Positions 33,454 to 46,615 of a stretch of DNA of 64,000 nucleotides are shown one piece after another. A program made the position numbers and the translations under genes. The notes below the pieces were generated by a model that saw nothing but the letters and a program-made list of their open reading frames with translations, made no database searches and was not told the DNA's origin. This DNA comes from Whitmania pigra (taxonomy: Eukaryota; Annelida; Clitellata; Hirudinida; Haemopidae): NCBI GenBank assembly GCA_021613335.1, contig JAJTWR010000090.1, positions 765,001-829,000 of the forward strand, read 5' to 3'. Position 1 is the first letter of the stretch, and the number at the start of each line of letters is the position of its first letter.

Positions 33454-35290
33454 AGGACTGATTTTGATTAAAATTATCTTACTAGTTTTTGCTTTGTAAA
33501 ATATGACTCTTATATTATTAGTATGGCAAGTTTTTTTAATAATTGAGTGCTCTGTGACAAATGTGTTGGGAACTGGCATTAATGATGTGGAAAATGGATT
33601 TGGTCTAGTACATGTAAATAATATTAATTATTATTATTATTATGATTAACTCAAAGCAGAGTTTCAATAGATAGTGCAATTATTTGCAATTTATTGGCTT
33701 GCAACCCCAAAAGGAAATGAAATAAGGTCACGAAGAGAAAACATGGTCTCTTTTCTCTTTCAAATTTACCTCTGAATGGCTGGTTGGTTAATTATCACAT
33801 AATTAAGAATTAAAAAACATTGGCACTGTTCTATTGGTGCAGATTGATAAAGTTTTTCATCCGACCGAACATTTTCGAACCATAATATCCGAACGTCTGA
33901 AGAGGAAAACTGGGGATCAAAGAGATTCGAAACTAATGAAATTTACTATTTACTAATTTACTAATGAAACGAGTGGAAATCGAAATCCGATTAGTGAAAT
34001 TAACTTGGCTTCGATGATCGCCGAGGTTGCAGTCGCGCCTCATTGCTCTGCCGGGCTGAAAAACGACACTCCGGAATACGTAAAAACGGTCAAACGGCAT
34101 AAACGTTCGACGAGGAAGAGAGAATTCGATTCAAAACCATGAATTGAAATTATTCTGCAAAACAAAAATAAATCAAGGCCCAGTCAGGGAAGAGAGGAAG
34201 CAACCCAATCCAAAGCTCAAAGCATAGCTTTTGGAGGACGCCAAATCACAGGATGTTGGAACAACAAGATTAAGATAATGATAGAAGCAGTGTAAAGCAT
34301 TTAACTATAACTTTGACTACATCAGCCATTAGTATATTCACGTGTGATTTGTCAATCAGTGCAGCATTTTTTAGCCTCGATAATGAGGCGGGCTTGCATA
34401 ATAATGCATAGTCACGGCATTCTTGATCATGCTAATTAGCTAAGCAAATAAACAATCAAAAGAACCATTGTAAAATATAATTCATAATAATTATGAGGTT
34501 AACTATCACTAACTAACACTTGGATGATGTCGAGCCAGACATACTTGAATATTAATGAGTTTAATGGCAGCGATGTTAGCACTGTCATTACATTAGCTGT
34601 TATCAATTTCCGTCAGCATTTTAAACTGAAATAGCTAGCTACGACAACATGTTAGTCAAACTTAAACCATCTCAAACAAAATAATTATTATGTAAATATA
34701 TGATAATCTATTTAAGATAGTTTTATGTTCTTTAATGGTCAATAAAAATTCTTAGCATCATTTTTAAAAACATAAGGAGAAACAGAACATGGAATTGTAA
34801 AGGACTGCCATCATCATCATCATCATCGTCTCAGCAGAATGGGAGAATTCACATATTCACAATTTAACTGAATAATTTAAATAACTTAAATAATTTGGCT
34901 ACTGATTTTATGCTACTCTTGCGATGCTCTAACGACGATATTATTAAAACTACAACTATATAAAACAAGCTTAGAGACGAAAATCACATAAACCATGGAC
35001 CCATTAGCAACAATAAGCTTACGACAGTCAATTTATGATGGGAAAGAAGACATAGCAGAATTCTGAAATTTACTTTCAACAATGTTCAAACTGCATGCAT
35101 AAACTCTTGTGTAGGAACTCAAGTCAAGGACACAAAATCATGGCCGTCGAACTGAGTGAGGAAAATATTGACGCACGTCAGGCTGCACAACTCGACACTG
35201 CTTCGGTTTTGCAAGAATGATCGGGTTCAAAAAGTTATGCCTTTCTATAAGCCAAACTGCATAAAGTGGCACAGACTATTAAAAAGAGCA
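33454..35290. other. Intergenic between convergent genes, no gene supported
   Basis: 3' UTR of RPB8 (the main poly(A) signal is unclear) and then AT-rich DNA. A 60-codon coding-like stretch without an in-frame start near its beginning (about 33960-34142, +) has no recognised similarity. Confidence 0.5.
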
Positions 35291-37914
35291 TTAAAGATCG
35301 TGGTGATGATTAAAGTAATTGGCCGAAGTCTCTAAAGAGGTTGGGGCGTTCCTAAGGTAGCGATGAGCAGAAGAAAGAGGCAGGACTTGGGACGGGCCTA
35401 AAGAACCTCGATATACCTGCAAAGAGGATCGTGGTTCAACCGGGCGCACCTTGATCAGTCTCCTGTCTATGGCTTCCCTCGGGGAGACTTTATTGTTTGT
35501 GGACGCGTCTATGATAAACCCGGTGCAAGGGTCAACCATGTGACGCTTGACAGCTTCGAGGAAGGAGATGTAGCATTTGGTCGAGCTGTCGTAGACTCCC
35601 TCGACAGCAAAAGTCTGGGCTCGCTCTTCGTACAGCGGCATCTGGCTTCGACTTCCATCTGCATCTTGTTTCCATCCCTTCACTTCCACCCAGCCCAGAC
35701 TTACTGCCTCTTCCAGAGACATCTCCGAACCTGTTTTTGTGTCGTGAAACAGGCCGTCTCTGAGAATTCCGAGATCGGTAGCCTCCCTCGCTCCTAATCG
35801 ACTGCCGTTCGCTCGGTCTATGGCCACCAAAATTTCATATTCTGCCTTCATGACCTTCGTCTTCAAGGTCACAAGACCTTCGGACGGAGTTAATTCCATC
35901 CTGTGATCCATGCCTAGGACGGAGTTATCGTCAGAGGCCGCACTTTTTATTTTGTTGGCATTTTCATCGCACCTGCCGTCGTGGACCTCGACCTTTCGAG
36001 AAACCTTGATCAGCCCCTTGCTTATGGCAGCGGACATGGAGATTTTCTCCCCGGTCGACAAATCAACATAGCTACTCGACCTGTGATCCAATATGCCGAG
36101 AGCCACTGCCTCCTTGATGGAGATTTCCAGCCCCGACCTCGGATCGACCACGGATTGCACGCTGCAACGCTTCGAAGATCCGGACTTTGCCGATCCGTTC
36201 GACTTCGTATTTTTTAAAGAATCCATGCCGGATGTGGCTTCGTTGGAAGGAACTTTCGTCGGCGGGAAATAAGTGCGCTCCTCTCTGACGCTCGTCTCTT
36301 CGGATATTACGCGCACCTCGTAGTACCTGATGGGCTTGTTCCGGTAAAAGTTCAGCACCTCTGCGTCGAGTCGAGTTATCTTGATCGGCCTGTATCCGGT
36401 CTTCATCTCCGCCCTGTAGGCTACCAGCTTGTCTCTAAGGGCAAGGAAGAAAAGTATGGCTTTGTCCATGGTAGCTACTTTCACGCGGACCTCTTCTGCA
36501 TCTTCTATCGAGTTTCTTATAAAATCGTTTTCTAGGCTCCTCAGACATCTTGCCAAATGCTTCAAGTGGAACTGTCCCTCTTGGAAATTCACCATGCACG
36601 ACCTTGCCCTATCTTTGAACTTGTGAATGACTGCTTTGTTTGGGGCTAGAGAAAAGGTTGTGTCCAAATAGGCAATGAGATCTTCAAGAGCAGTCAGTAG
36701 ATTCTTGATTAGGGAACCCTGAAGTTTGCCCATCAAGTCTGAGGCGCAAGTCATGAGCTGTATCCTCAGTCGTTCGGTGCAGTTGCTTATGTCGAGATCT
36801 GGAGTCGGCACGAAGCAGCTGAGGAGTGGCAGATAGCCCTCCTTCCCATCTGCATTCCTGACCTATTAGAGTTTAGAGATCATTCATTAATATTCATCAA
36901 GAATATTTTAAGTTAGAAGAAGATGTTGAACACATTAAGTAAAGTTCAAAAGTAATGGATAAACGATAAATCATGGACTGAAATCAATTAAAGAAAGTTA
37001 TTTCATTGACTTTTACATCATCATCACTAGCATCATCATCATCACCATTACCACCATCATCACCATCACCATCATCATCATCATCGTAACCTTAATGAGG
37101 CCGGGATGGGACAAATCTGTGATTTCAACATTTTCTCCTTCTCTGAGAGAGGTCTGTGGTCATACATTGTTCATAAAAAATAAAATACTCTAAATAAATG
37201 AAATAATCAAGAAGAACATCCTTAATGTAAGAACTAATAAATATTGTAAGCTTCTTTATCAAGATCATCACTACAGCTTGTAATGCAATATTACTAATAA
37301 TATTACTTTAATGTACATATAAATATAACTCATTGTTGAAAATAGATCAAAATTTCACCTTAGATGTCTGCAGCGAGCAGATGGCTTTGAAGGAATGAAC
37401 TTGGCCCAGTTTTGACTGATCCACGTCCAGATCCAGCGACATGCCGGCTTTCCTCGCTTCCAAGTCATCGATTCTTTCTTTCCAAGCAAGAATGCTCTTG
37501 TAAATCTTCTGGAAGGCAATAGAAGATTTACAATAGTAAAACATTATTAAACTAGACCAGATAGATTCATTTACCTGGAGAATGCTGACAAGATCGTCGA
37601 TTCCCTGTCTTTTCGAGATTTGATCATTTATTTCGACAAGGTACTTCCCAGTGGTGTGCATCATGTCAGATTCACATTGGAGTATGTCTGCTAGGAACTG
37701 AAGTAATGTTTTGGCCTGAGGGACTGCATGGTTTGCATTTTGATTTCACAAAACATGTTTCACACCCTTACCTCACAAAGATCTGTGGCAGCTCCAATTG
37801 CTGCCAGATTTTCAACGTATTTCATTCTGTGATCCTATTTTAAAATTTAAATTAACCCTGGGTTCAGAGTTGTAAGTTCAATTAGAAATTACTAACTTCT
37901 TTCACTCGATCCAT
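35291..37914 (-). CDS. Compact plakin-family cytolinker with SH3 module and plakin repeats
   Basis: Six phase-0 exons, 37914-37897, 37834-37772, 37715-37575, 37508-37359, 37153-37091 and 36862-35291, give about 668 residues. Residues 7-115 are helical and spectrin-repeat-like. SFKAIC...LREGENVEITD...GYLPLLSCFVPTPDLD (about 134-170) is the SH3 fold embedded in plakin domains. Another helical segment covers about 172-307, and a Ser/Lys linker follows. Three blocks resemble plakin (plectin) repeats at about 380-437, 487-542 and 564-618, with the motif family VDPRSGLEISIKEAVALGIL and STGEKISMSAAISKGLI. Plakins tie intermediate filaments or other cytoskeleton to junctions. This one lacks actin-binding CH domains and a long rod in what I can see. 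The six-codon first exon is the least certain border; an alternative is an acceptor just upstream and further 5' exons that I could not find. Confidence 0.75.
37020..37086. repeat. CAT/ACC microsatellite
   Basis: CAT-rich tract in the intron next to exon 5 of the plakin gene; exon 5 ends at 37091. Confidence 0.85.
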
Positions 37915-38629
37915 CGAAATTTTAATCACCCCCTCAACGCCTCAAAAAGTCATGTGACTGAAAAATTGGTACTTGAATTATTATTACACAACAAATAGTT
38001 AAGTGTCTCATTACTATTGCTTCATATGACTATTTCCTCAAACAGTTCAAGGAAGGAAGACTAAAAATAACCAATTAGAATGTTTTTCTAGTCTCGGTGA
38101 CCCAAATCCCATCATTATTTGCGCATTAGTTCTTTACAACACAAATCGACAATCGAAAGACTCCGACCATATGTGACCATATTTGTAAACACAGCGTAGT
38201 GCCACGTTCTCGGCGGGTAGCTAATGAACGGATTCGATTAAATTCTTCCATTAGCATTTCATTAAAGCTACACAAAAAATGTCTATTCACCCGACTCAGA
38301 AATAGAATGTCGCACCAAAGGAGTGAAAAAAACGGAGGATGACAGCGACTGCTTCGCATCAACAACTCCAGACGGTCACACTACTTCCTACCCGTGCTAA
38401 ACCCAAGACAGACAAGAATCTATGGGATTTATTACCGCTGTATTGAATGCCATTACAAGCTCACCCCGACAATAGGAAGACAGTTCTAGTTAGACTCAGA
38501 CAAAAAAAAAAAAAAAAAAATTTATCAAATCTAAATGCCTCAAAACAACAAATGTTAACTTATAAGTATAATATATTGCAAGGCAATAAGAAATCAATCT
38601 CAATGCAGCATGATCCTCATTAACTGAAC
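37915..38629. other. Region between plakin start and nucleoside hydrolase end
   Basis: Contains a poly(A)/(T) run at about 38503-38520. No additional plakin exon could be supported here; an 80-codon minus frame at 38365-38126 has no recognisable content. Confidence 0.5.
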
Positions 38630-40564
38630 TTAGGCACAGGCAACCTCACTAGAGGCCAACAGTTCCATCATGGCCTTGAACTTTTCCACGTCCAGCTTCT
38701 TGACGACCTTGACGGGCTTGCTACCTTTGCCAGCCTTTGACTTCCAGTCGACGACCATCTGACCTCTCGTCTTGAAACCGGCGAGCTCCACGTCGCACAC
38801 CTGTACGTCGAATCGAGCGGTTAAATAGACAACAACAAAATGATCGCAGCAATCTATGCCATTAGAATAATGCCAAGTAATTGTTAACATCTTCATCATC
38901 ATCATCATCATCAACATGTTAAGTCAAGTTGTTTATTAACGTCCTTTGCATAGCTAGACAATTAGGATGGTGTCCTATCGTAGGATTCGAGAGGTGAAGC
39001 CTTAATTAGACCATGCAGACACACGATCACCATCACCACCATCATCATTATTATCATCAGCATCATCATCTTCGATCTTACAACATCTTGGGTTTCCAGC
39101 GAAAGTTTATCATTAATGAGACAAGCAGCTGCAATCTCGTCTGCCGGAGTGAAGCCGTTTCCCGCCTCCTTGGCATTCCTGGCCATTTCTGCTCCGATCG
39201 CCTTCAAGAACTGAGAGATCGGTGTATTTGTATTGGTTATCTTGCTGTACCAGTCCTGCAAAAGGCAAAGGTAGGTACAAATTTAAACAAATTAAAACAA
39301 ATTAAAACAAATTAAAACTTATACAAAAGATCAAAAAACAAAAGTAAAGATCAATCAAACAAATATTGATTTGCAAATTATTGATTAGCTATAACGAGTC
39401 AATCCTTACAGATGGACAAGACGGGCCATTGACAAGAAATTCTAAACACTAAAGCTATTCTCGGACCACTGCCAACCCTACAATCTTCAAAACACCAAAA
39501 CTCAATCGAGCCATAAAAAGGCAAGATGTTAAAACTAATTAATTAATTAATTAAGAAACAAAAGGAATTATAATAAACCTTAAAACTAACGAAAACTAGC
39601 TTTTAAAAACCCTGTGCACCACAAAGACAAGATATTAAAAGTAATTAATATTAATTAATCAAGAATTAACATTTGATATTAAATAAGAAATAAAAGAAAT
39701 TATAATAAACATAAGATTAATCTTACGAAAACCCTTAAACTAAGTTATCAGTTATTAAAAGATCTTTATTAAAATAAGCCTCCCATAAAAATAAAAACTA
39801 TACCCAAGAATAGCTTTGAGAATAACAGAGTTCCCAGGGAATCAAGGTGATGGGGCATGCCAGTTCTCTCAGGACGATGGAGGCAGCTTCTGGATCCCGA
39901 TAGAAGTTGAATTCGGCAGAAGGAGTGATGTTGCCGAGACCTCGAGGAAATCAATTGCGGCATCATCGGTTTACTAATTCTACCACTTCTACTAATTTTT
40001 ATTTTCATTTATGATAAATAGTACGTTATAATAATTATAAATTATGCAGCATTTTATGCATTGCTAAGCATTACAGCATCTAAGAAATAAATTATTGCAG
40101 GTGTTATAAGAGCACTGTAGTCAACTAAAGTAAATGTCTGAAGAAAAGATTATGGTTGCTCCCCAGTATCAGAACTGCAACAACAGAACTGCCACAACAA
40201 CAACAACAGCAACAACAATAACAACAATGATAGTAATATCAACAATAACATGATGATAACTACAAGTCACAATAACAACAAATTAACCCCCCTTCAACAA
40301 GCACTAGGAAGTAACCATGGCAACGACCTTACGATGATGATGATGATGATGATGATGATGACCTACCGGTGTAGTTCCCTCCCATGATGAAGCATCCTTT
40401 CAGCTTCGAGCCAAAATTGTTGTCAATCTTTTGAGCGATGGCGACGTTCGTTAGAGGACCGATGCATAGCAATGTTACCTCACCTTGATCAACGAGTAAG
40501 AGAGGTAAAGGTTACTAAAAATTAAAATAATAATAACAACAACAATAATATTCACAATAAAAAC

Positions 40565-40596
<32 letters not shown>

Positions 40597-42159
40597 AATT
40601 GTAACATGCAGTCAAACGAATAGATTTTAATTAAATGGGGCAAGAAGTAACATGGAAGATATGATGTAACAAAATGCACGGCCATTTGACCCAAAAAAGG
40701 AACCCAATCAGAATCAATCATAAAGAAAAGAAAAAGGTCAAACACCCTTGTGCTCGTCCACCAATCGGATGAGGGCGGGGATGGCCTTCTCGTCCTGGAG
40801 CTTCCCAATGTCCTTGTCGTGTTCCGTCACGATGTCCCCCATTCCGTCGACGCCGTAGAAGTTGTCGTACTCGACATTGCAATTGAGGAGAGAGCTGTGG
40901 GCTCCGGCATAAACCGGTACCTAGGGTCGAACGGCGGTCGTGGTTATTTAGTTCGCATCATCATCTTTTTTGTTCATCGGTTTTCATCAAAACAGACATA
41001 AGATGCCATACTGAGTTGTACGGTTATAAAATATTTTGCAGTTTAAAAATTGTATTGATTAAAATTTCTAAAAAAGAAAAAAAAATTTTAGTCATTAAAA
41101 CACTTGAAATTGTAAACTTGCAGCTCTGATCAGACAATAATCAGCATAAAAATTAAAGATAATAATAACCATCATAAGAATGTTTTCTAATGACTAAAAT
41201 TATTATGTTCCCTTATTTTTTCTTTTGAGGTCAACATTTTAACCATTTCCTAGCTAAGTATCGATGCACCAGCAAGAAGATATTTACTGCTACACATTAA
41301 ATAAATAATAAATAAAATTAAATAATGATCAATAGCTACAATTGCACTTGCACAGCCGACTGCATCAGTTCTACATCATTTTTAAGTAACTGATGATTCA
41401 GTATATGTACTTTCAAACAGATTTCTGTAAAATTACATTTTGCAATATCACATTTGGAGTTTGAATATCACACTTAAAGTGCAGAGAAAAATGCTACAAA
41501 ATATGATCTTCCAGATAATATTGAAACATTTAATAGTCTTTTACATCACTGAATTAGACACACAATATAACATAATATAACCTTAACATCACAAGATAAA
41601 CACAACTTCAACTCTTTATTTGGCTACCAAATCACTGTTAAGCTGAAAACCCAATGAATTTTCAAAATACCTGGCCTCACAGTCAATCAAAAATTTTAAA
41701 CATGATTTATTTCCTCAGCAAAATTATGAAATAACTTTCATCGAGTATTCACAAGCGATTTTATCGACTCACGTCCTTCCTTTTTGCCACGTTGACGATC
41801 CTCAGCGCGTTTCTGGACGTGTTTTCAAGCGTTGAATTACCCTGAGTAACAGTGATGGCCAGCACCTGTACGCTTGGATCCCTCAGAAGCATCAGGATGG
41901 CCATCGCATCGTCGGTTCCTGGATCCGTGTCTACGATCACTTTACGAACATCGTCTGCTCCTAGCTTGCCTTTGCGCCTTCTAACGGAAACCTTGACGGC
42001 TTCCGGTTTTTTCACCGATGCCGCCGATCTCGTAACTTTGGTTTCCGACGGAGCCGCAGAAGGTGAGGCATCGGACCCTGTTTCCTTCGAAGTTCTTTTC
42101 CCCTTCGAAGGTTTCTTTCCCTTCTTGGGAGTGACTTTTTTCGATTTCTTTCCAGTCAT
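38630..42159 (-). CDS. Inosine-uridine preferring nucleoside hydrolase family protein A
   Basis: Six exons, 42159-41773, 40920-40746, 40483-40367, 39940-39804, 39255-39082 and 38800-38630, give about 386 residues. After a lysine-rich N-terminal extension of about 70 residues comes the metal-binding signature [15 protein letters not shown]. Then follow [50 protein letters not shown] and a C-terminal MVVDW. The family splits the N-glycosidic bond of ribonucleosides to base and ribose, using Ca2+ held by the DxDxGxDD aspartates. After WELC the usual catalytic His of the protozoan enzymes is not evident, so activity on purine or pyrimidine nucleosides cannot be assumed. Tandem with paralogue B on the same strand, with exons 2, 3 and 4 equal in length (175, 117 and 137 nt). 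Confidence 0.9.
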
Positions 42160-42950
42160 GTAGCTTATGTATTAGCCTTAAAAAGGAAAGTTTACCTCGT
42201 AAAAAGCGATGGATCCCGCTTTTTTTTGAACTCTTCAAAAAAATCGAAAGTCTGAGAAAATAATTTTAAAATAATAAAAAATAGCGCTTTTAAAATATTG
42301 TGAAGTTTTGAGTCGTTCATAGAGTGGATTTGTTGATGAAAAGAACCATCTTAATAGTTAACTTTTAAAATAATCGTTAATTCATCATGAGGTTGACATT
42401 TTTTAAAGTTATCTAATTGTGACTTTGGGCCTATTATTCACTTTTTATTTATTTTTTCTTAATGTAAATGACAACTTTGAAAGTTATGCTTGTCAAATAT
42501 TTAAGAAATAAATGCGAAGCTTTCGTAATTATGAACGCTGTTTCCAGTCACACAAATTTGAGAACACTAGAAGATGTGTTTCATTAAAACTTTATTGGAT
42601 AATTCTCGAGTAAGATTCTTAAATAATTTTCTATAACATTAGAATATTTCCATGGGAAGCAACAAAATGTCAATTAATATTATTAAAGCTAATTTTTTAT
42701 ATCCTGCTTTGATATCACTACTTTAGGATGAATGTCCAGCACCAGAAAGATAACGAATGGCCAAAACTAAATGCAATTAGTAACACCGACTCCCAATATA
42801 AACTTGGATTCAATCGAATTAAAATTTCACCGTAAAACATTTCAATATAAGCAAACGACCATATCTCAATTTAAAATATCAAATCAAGGTTAAGGTAAAG
42901 CTTTAATCGAGATATGGCCTCGAAAGGTGTTCTTATTGTGAATCGAAAAT
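42160..42950. other. Spacer between the two nucleoside hydrolase genes
   Basis: AT-rich. It should hold the promoter of gene A and the 3' UTR of gene B. No other coding signal. Confidence 0.6.
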
Positions 42951-44402
42951 TCAACTGGTCATATTCTCCATCAGGGCTCTAAACATGTCCACGTCTATCT
43001 TCTTGACGAGTCTGATGTTCTTCTGTTTATTCGGATCTGCGCTCGATTTCCAGTCAACGACCACTTGACCCCGGGTCAGGTAGCCGTTAAGTTCAACCTC
43101 GCAGATCTGAATTTTAAGTAAATCAATTCAATTGATAATTAAAAAGGACTTCCTCGTGACGTCATACTTAATTAATTGAGTTAATTAATTAGTTGATAGA
43201 TGCCAATATCGACCCTATAATTAATACACCTTTGAGGACACTATCAATAGCATAGATTTAATACTTAAAATAAATAGAGTCCAAACCCTAATCTAGGTCG
43301 GGTCGTGCACTACTAGTTCCTAATTTTCGACACACACATGCACACATTGCCCTAACTATCGACCGTCACAGCAACCATGGTGACGGTTACCATGACAGCC
43401 GTGTAATAACAACGTAACGTCAGCAGACGATGAATTGCATCTTACAATCTCTTCTGATTCCAGGATGATGTCGTTGTCGATGAAACAGGCAGCGGCCAGT
43501 TCGTCAGCCAAAACGTAGTTCTTCAAATCTGCTTTTTTGGCGTTTTTGACCATTTCTGCTCCTATGAGCTTCAGGAATCTGGAGTATTTGGTATTCTTGT
43601 TGGTGATCATGTGGTACCAATCCTGGGAGGTTGAAGTAATTTTCAATTTATTTATTTATTTAGGTAGCTTGTTTATTAATTGCTACCATTTCTTATTAAT
43701 TAATTACTATTTATTTATTTATTTATAAATTATTGCTAATTATTTTTATTATTTACGCATTTTTATTCTTTTGTTTCTTAATCATTACTTATTACATTTA
43801 CTCATCTTGAATTGTTACATATAATTAATTAAATATTACTTATTCAAACAAATTAACAATGATCACAGACCAAAAAAATCAATAAATATATTTGAAACAA
43901 TGGAAGGTTACTTTAACCTATTTTTAGTCGGTCAGTGAGCTAATTGATATAACTAAATCAAGCCATAATAATTAAATTAAAATTAAGTTAGTATAATAAT
44001 TTAATTAAATCAATTAAAAATAAACTGTCTGCTGTAACTCGAACATTTCCTACTAGAACGTGTTACTATTCTTTTGGTTAAATGTAAACACATTAACCCA
44101 CTTAAAATACGCATTTAAAACTTTGTTATTAAAAGACCAAAAATAAAAATCACGTTCCATTTGTAATCCAAAGTTCATTGTTTGAACATGGATGTATGTT
44201 ATTGGCGTGAGAACAAGACTTCGTTAAAAATAAAAAATGGCTGCGATTTATCTAGCGCAAAAGTCGTCAACAACGATTATTAAGTTGTCTTTGATTGAGA
44301 AGAAAAATTTAAATAATAAAGAGCGAATCGAATGAGACTGCATTGTAAATCTTAAATGATTTAACTACTACCTGTCATACCCGAACGTAAGCGACGACGA
44401 CG

Positions 44403-44435
<33 letters not shown>

Positions 44436-46615
44436 TCATCATCAGCAGCAGCAGCATCATCATCATCATCACCAACAACGACAACAAAACAGAAGGAAAC
44501 CCTTGCAAACCCAAGTCAGGTTGAGAGAAAGACAGAGTTCCCACGTGATGAGGGTGATTGGACACGACAACTGCTTCATGACGATGTGGGCGGCCTCTGG
44601 GTCACGGTAGAAGTTGAACTCGGCTGCAGGAGTGATGTTGCCACGTGCTGATAAAAAAGAAACAAAAATATATTCGATTACTCACGTAATTATTATACTT
44701 AATAAGTATACTTACTCGTATTGCGATCGTACTCGCAATTAGAAATGATGATGAAGGCGGCGACGGCTATGGTGTTGTTGATGATGATGATGATGTTGAT
44801 GATGATGAAGACGACGATGATGTTGATGACGATGACGACGACGACGATATTAAACAATGTAAAGTTCTTAAACAAATCTTAAAAGCCATTGCTTATAAAC
44901 ATTCCTGGCAACCTGTATAATTTCCACCCATGATGTAACAGGCCTTGAGTCGGCAACCGAAATAGTTGTCTATCTCCATCGCCAGTGCTATGTTAGTCAG
45001 AGGTCCGATGCATATCAAGGTTACCTCACCTGGAATGGAAAGTTGAAAGGTCAAATAGAAGGTTTAGAATTGAAGGTCAACTTCAATAAACAGACATCCA
45101 TAACATCTACCAGGTGTGATACCAGGTAAGTTTAAAGAGCTTTCAAACAAAGCAGATCAAATTATCGTTTAATTACAATCGACACATTCGTCTATTAATA
45201 GTCAATATTAATTACAAGGGGTGGTTCATAATGTTATTACTAACTATCACATTCTATTGTGTATTTTTGGTTCGATATATTAGTAATATAATTATACAAA
45301 AACGGAATAACAAATTGTCTAATATGTCAATGAAATAAATGAATATTAAAACTCTCGAATGTAAATCTAATAAATGAATATTAATAACAAATGAATATTA
45401 AAATTCTCGAATGTAAATCTAATAAATGAATATTAAAAACAAATGAATATTAAAACTCTCGAATGTAAATCTAATAAATGAATATTAATAACAAATGAAT
45501 ATTAAAATGCACTAAACACCCCTATTTTCATCCACCATTCTGATGAGGGCTGGCACTGCCTTCTCACGCTGAAGTTTTCCCAAATCGTTGTCATATTCAG
45601 TCACCGTGTCTCCCATTCCGTCGGTGCCGAAGTAAAAATCTGATTTCACCTTTTTAGCCAGTATGGATCTCGTAGAGCCTGCATACACTGGAATCTGGTG
45701 TAATAAAATAAACTTTCAGTTATTAACTAGATAAATAAATGAATAGTTATAGGCGAGCTCGATGAATGTTGTATTACAACAGTAATAAGTAACAGCGCTA
45801 ACGTTATTATTATTATTATTTGTCTTACATCTGTTGGTTTTACAAGAATAAAAATGAATTTTTCAATCGGATTAGATTAATAATTAATAATTCAAATTCT
45901 TCACTTTTTAAAATAAGTTAATTCAATTTCATAGACATTCTTAACGAAAATTTATCGATTCGCACATCCCTAACTACTTTATGTCCTTCCTCTCCCAACA
46001 ACTCACTTCGTTGTAAATTTGCATTTCTTAAATATTTCTAAATGTCTGCCGATCTGTTCAAATGTGATGGCGTCAGGTTTTGTTCGAAATGTTAGACATT
46101 ATTATTGTTAAATCAATTTAATTGACCTGTTTCTGACACACTGTCGTTTGAATTGAGGCTGTCTATACAGACAGTCTATGTATAATTTGATACTAAAAGT
46201 CTGAGCAATGCAATTCGTAACGTATAAAATTGTAATCAATTTATTTTCCAGTTAACTCATAAAACATTTCTTAGCCAGTTCAAACGATTGATAGTTGACT
46301 GTAATAGCAGCAACTGATTCATTCTCGATATCAATAGATACGAGAGTCAAGAAACATACAGTGACAGTCATCCACTCGATCATATCACCACAATGTTTGT
46401 CGAGCAATAGCAGCAAAGCAACTTACATCACTTCTTCCCGCCATTGCCAGAATCCTCATGGCATTTCGCGAGGCATTGAGAAGAGTCGTATTACCCTGAG
46501 TAACTGTTATGGCCATAACGTCGATGCAGGGATCCTTGAGGAGAAGCAAAATGGCTTTGGCATCGTCAGTTCCTGGGTCGCCGTCAACTATGACCTTTCT
46601 TGCCGATCTAGACAT
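42951..46615 (-). CDS. Inosine-uridine preferring nucleoside hydrolase family protein B
   Basis: Six exons, 46615-46427, 45694-45520, 45029-44913, 44647-44511, 43622-43446 and 43106-42951, give about 316 residues. It starts MSRSARKVIVDGDPGTDDA, so it lacks the lysine-rich extension of paralogue A. The first metal-site aspartate pair reads DGDPGTDD. Shared landmarks are [56 protein letters not shown] and VVVDWKS. All five introns lie at the positions and phases of paralogue A. Two donors are atypical (CAG|GTTGCC, TGG|GTTTGC). The pair is a tandem duplication, old enough for the proteins to differ widely. Function is inferred from family only. Confidence 0.9.
44400..44470. repeat. (AAC)n/(CAT)n microsatellite
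   Basis: AAC repeats followed by CAT/CAG repeats in an intron of nucleoside hydrolase gene B. Confidence 0.85.
45335..45510. repeat. Tandem repeat, unit about 70 bp or less
   Basis: Three imperfect units carry AATATTAAAACTCTCGAATG, TAAATCTAATAAATG and AACAAATGAATATTAA. They lie in an intron of gene B, ending about 10 bp before the exon 2 donor. Confidence 0.75.

Noticed and set aside
33960..34142. Coding-like plus-strand stretch between RPB8 and the plakin gene
   Set aside because: Its beginning lacks an ATG, it has no clear splice acceptor, and it has no family likeness.
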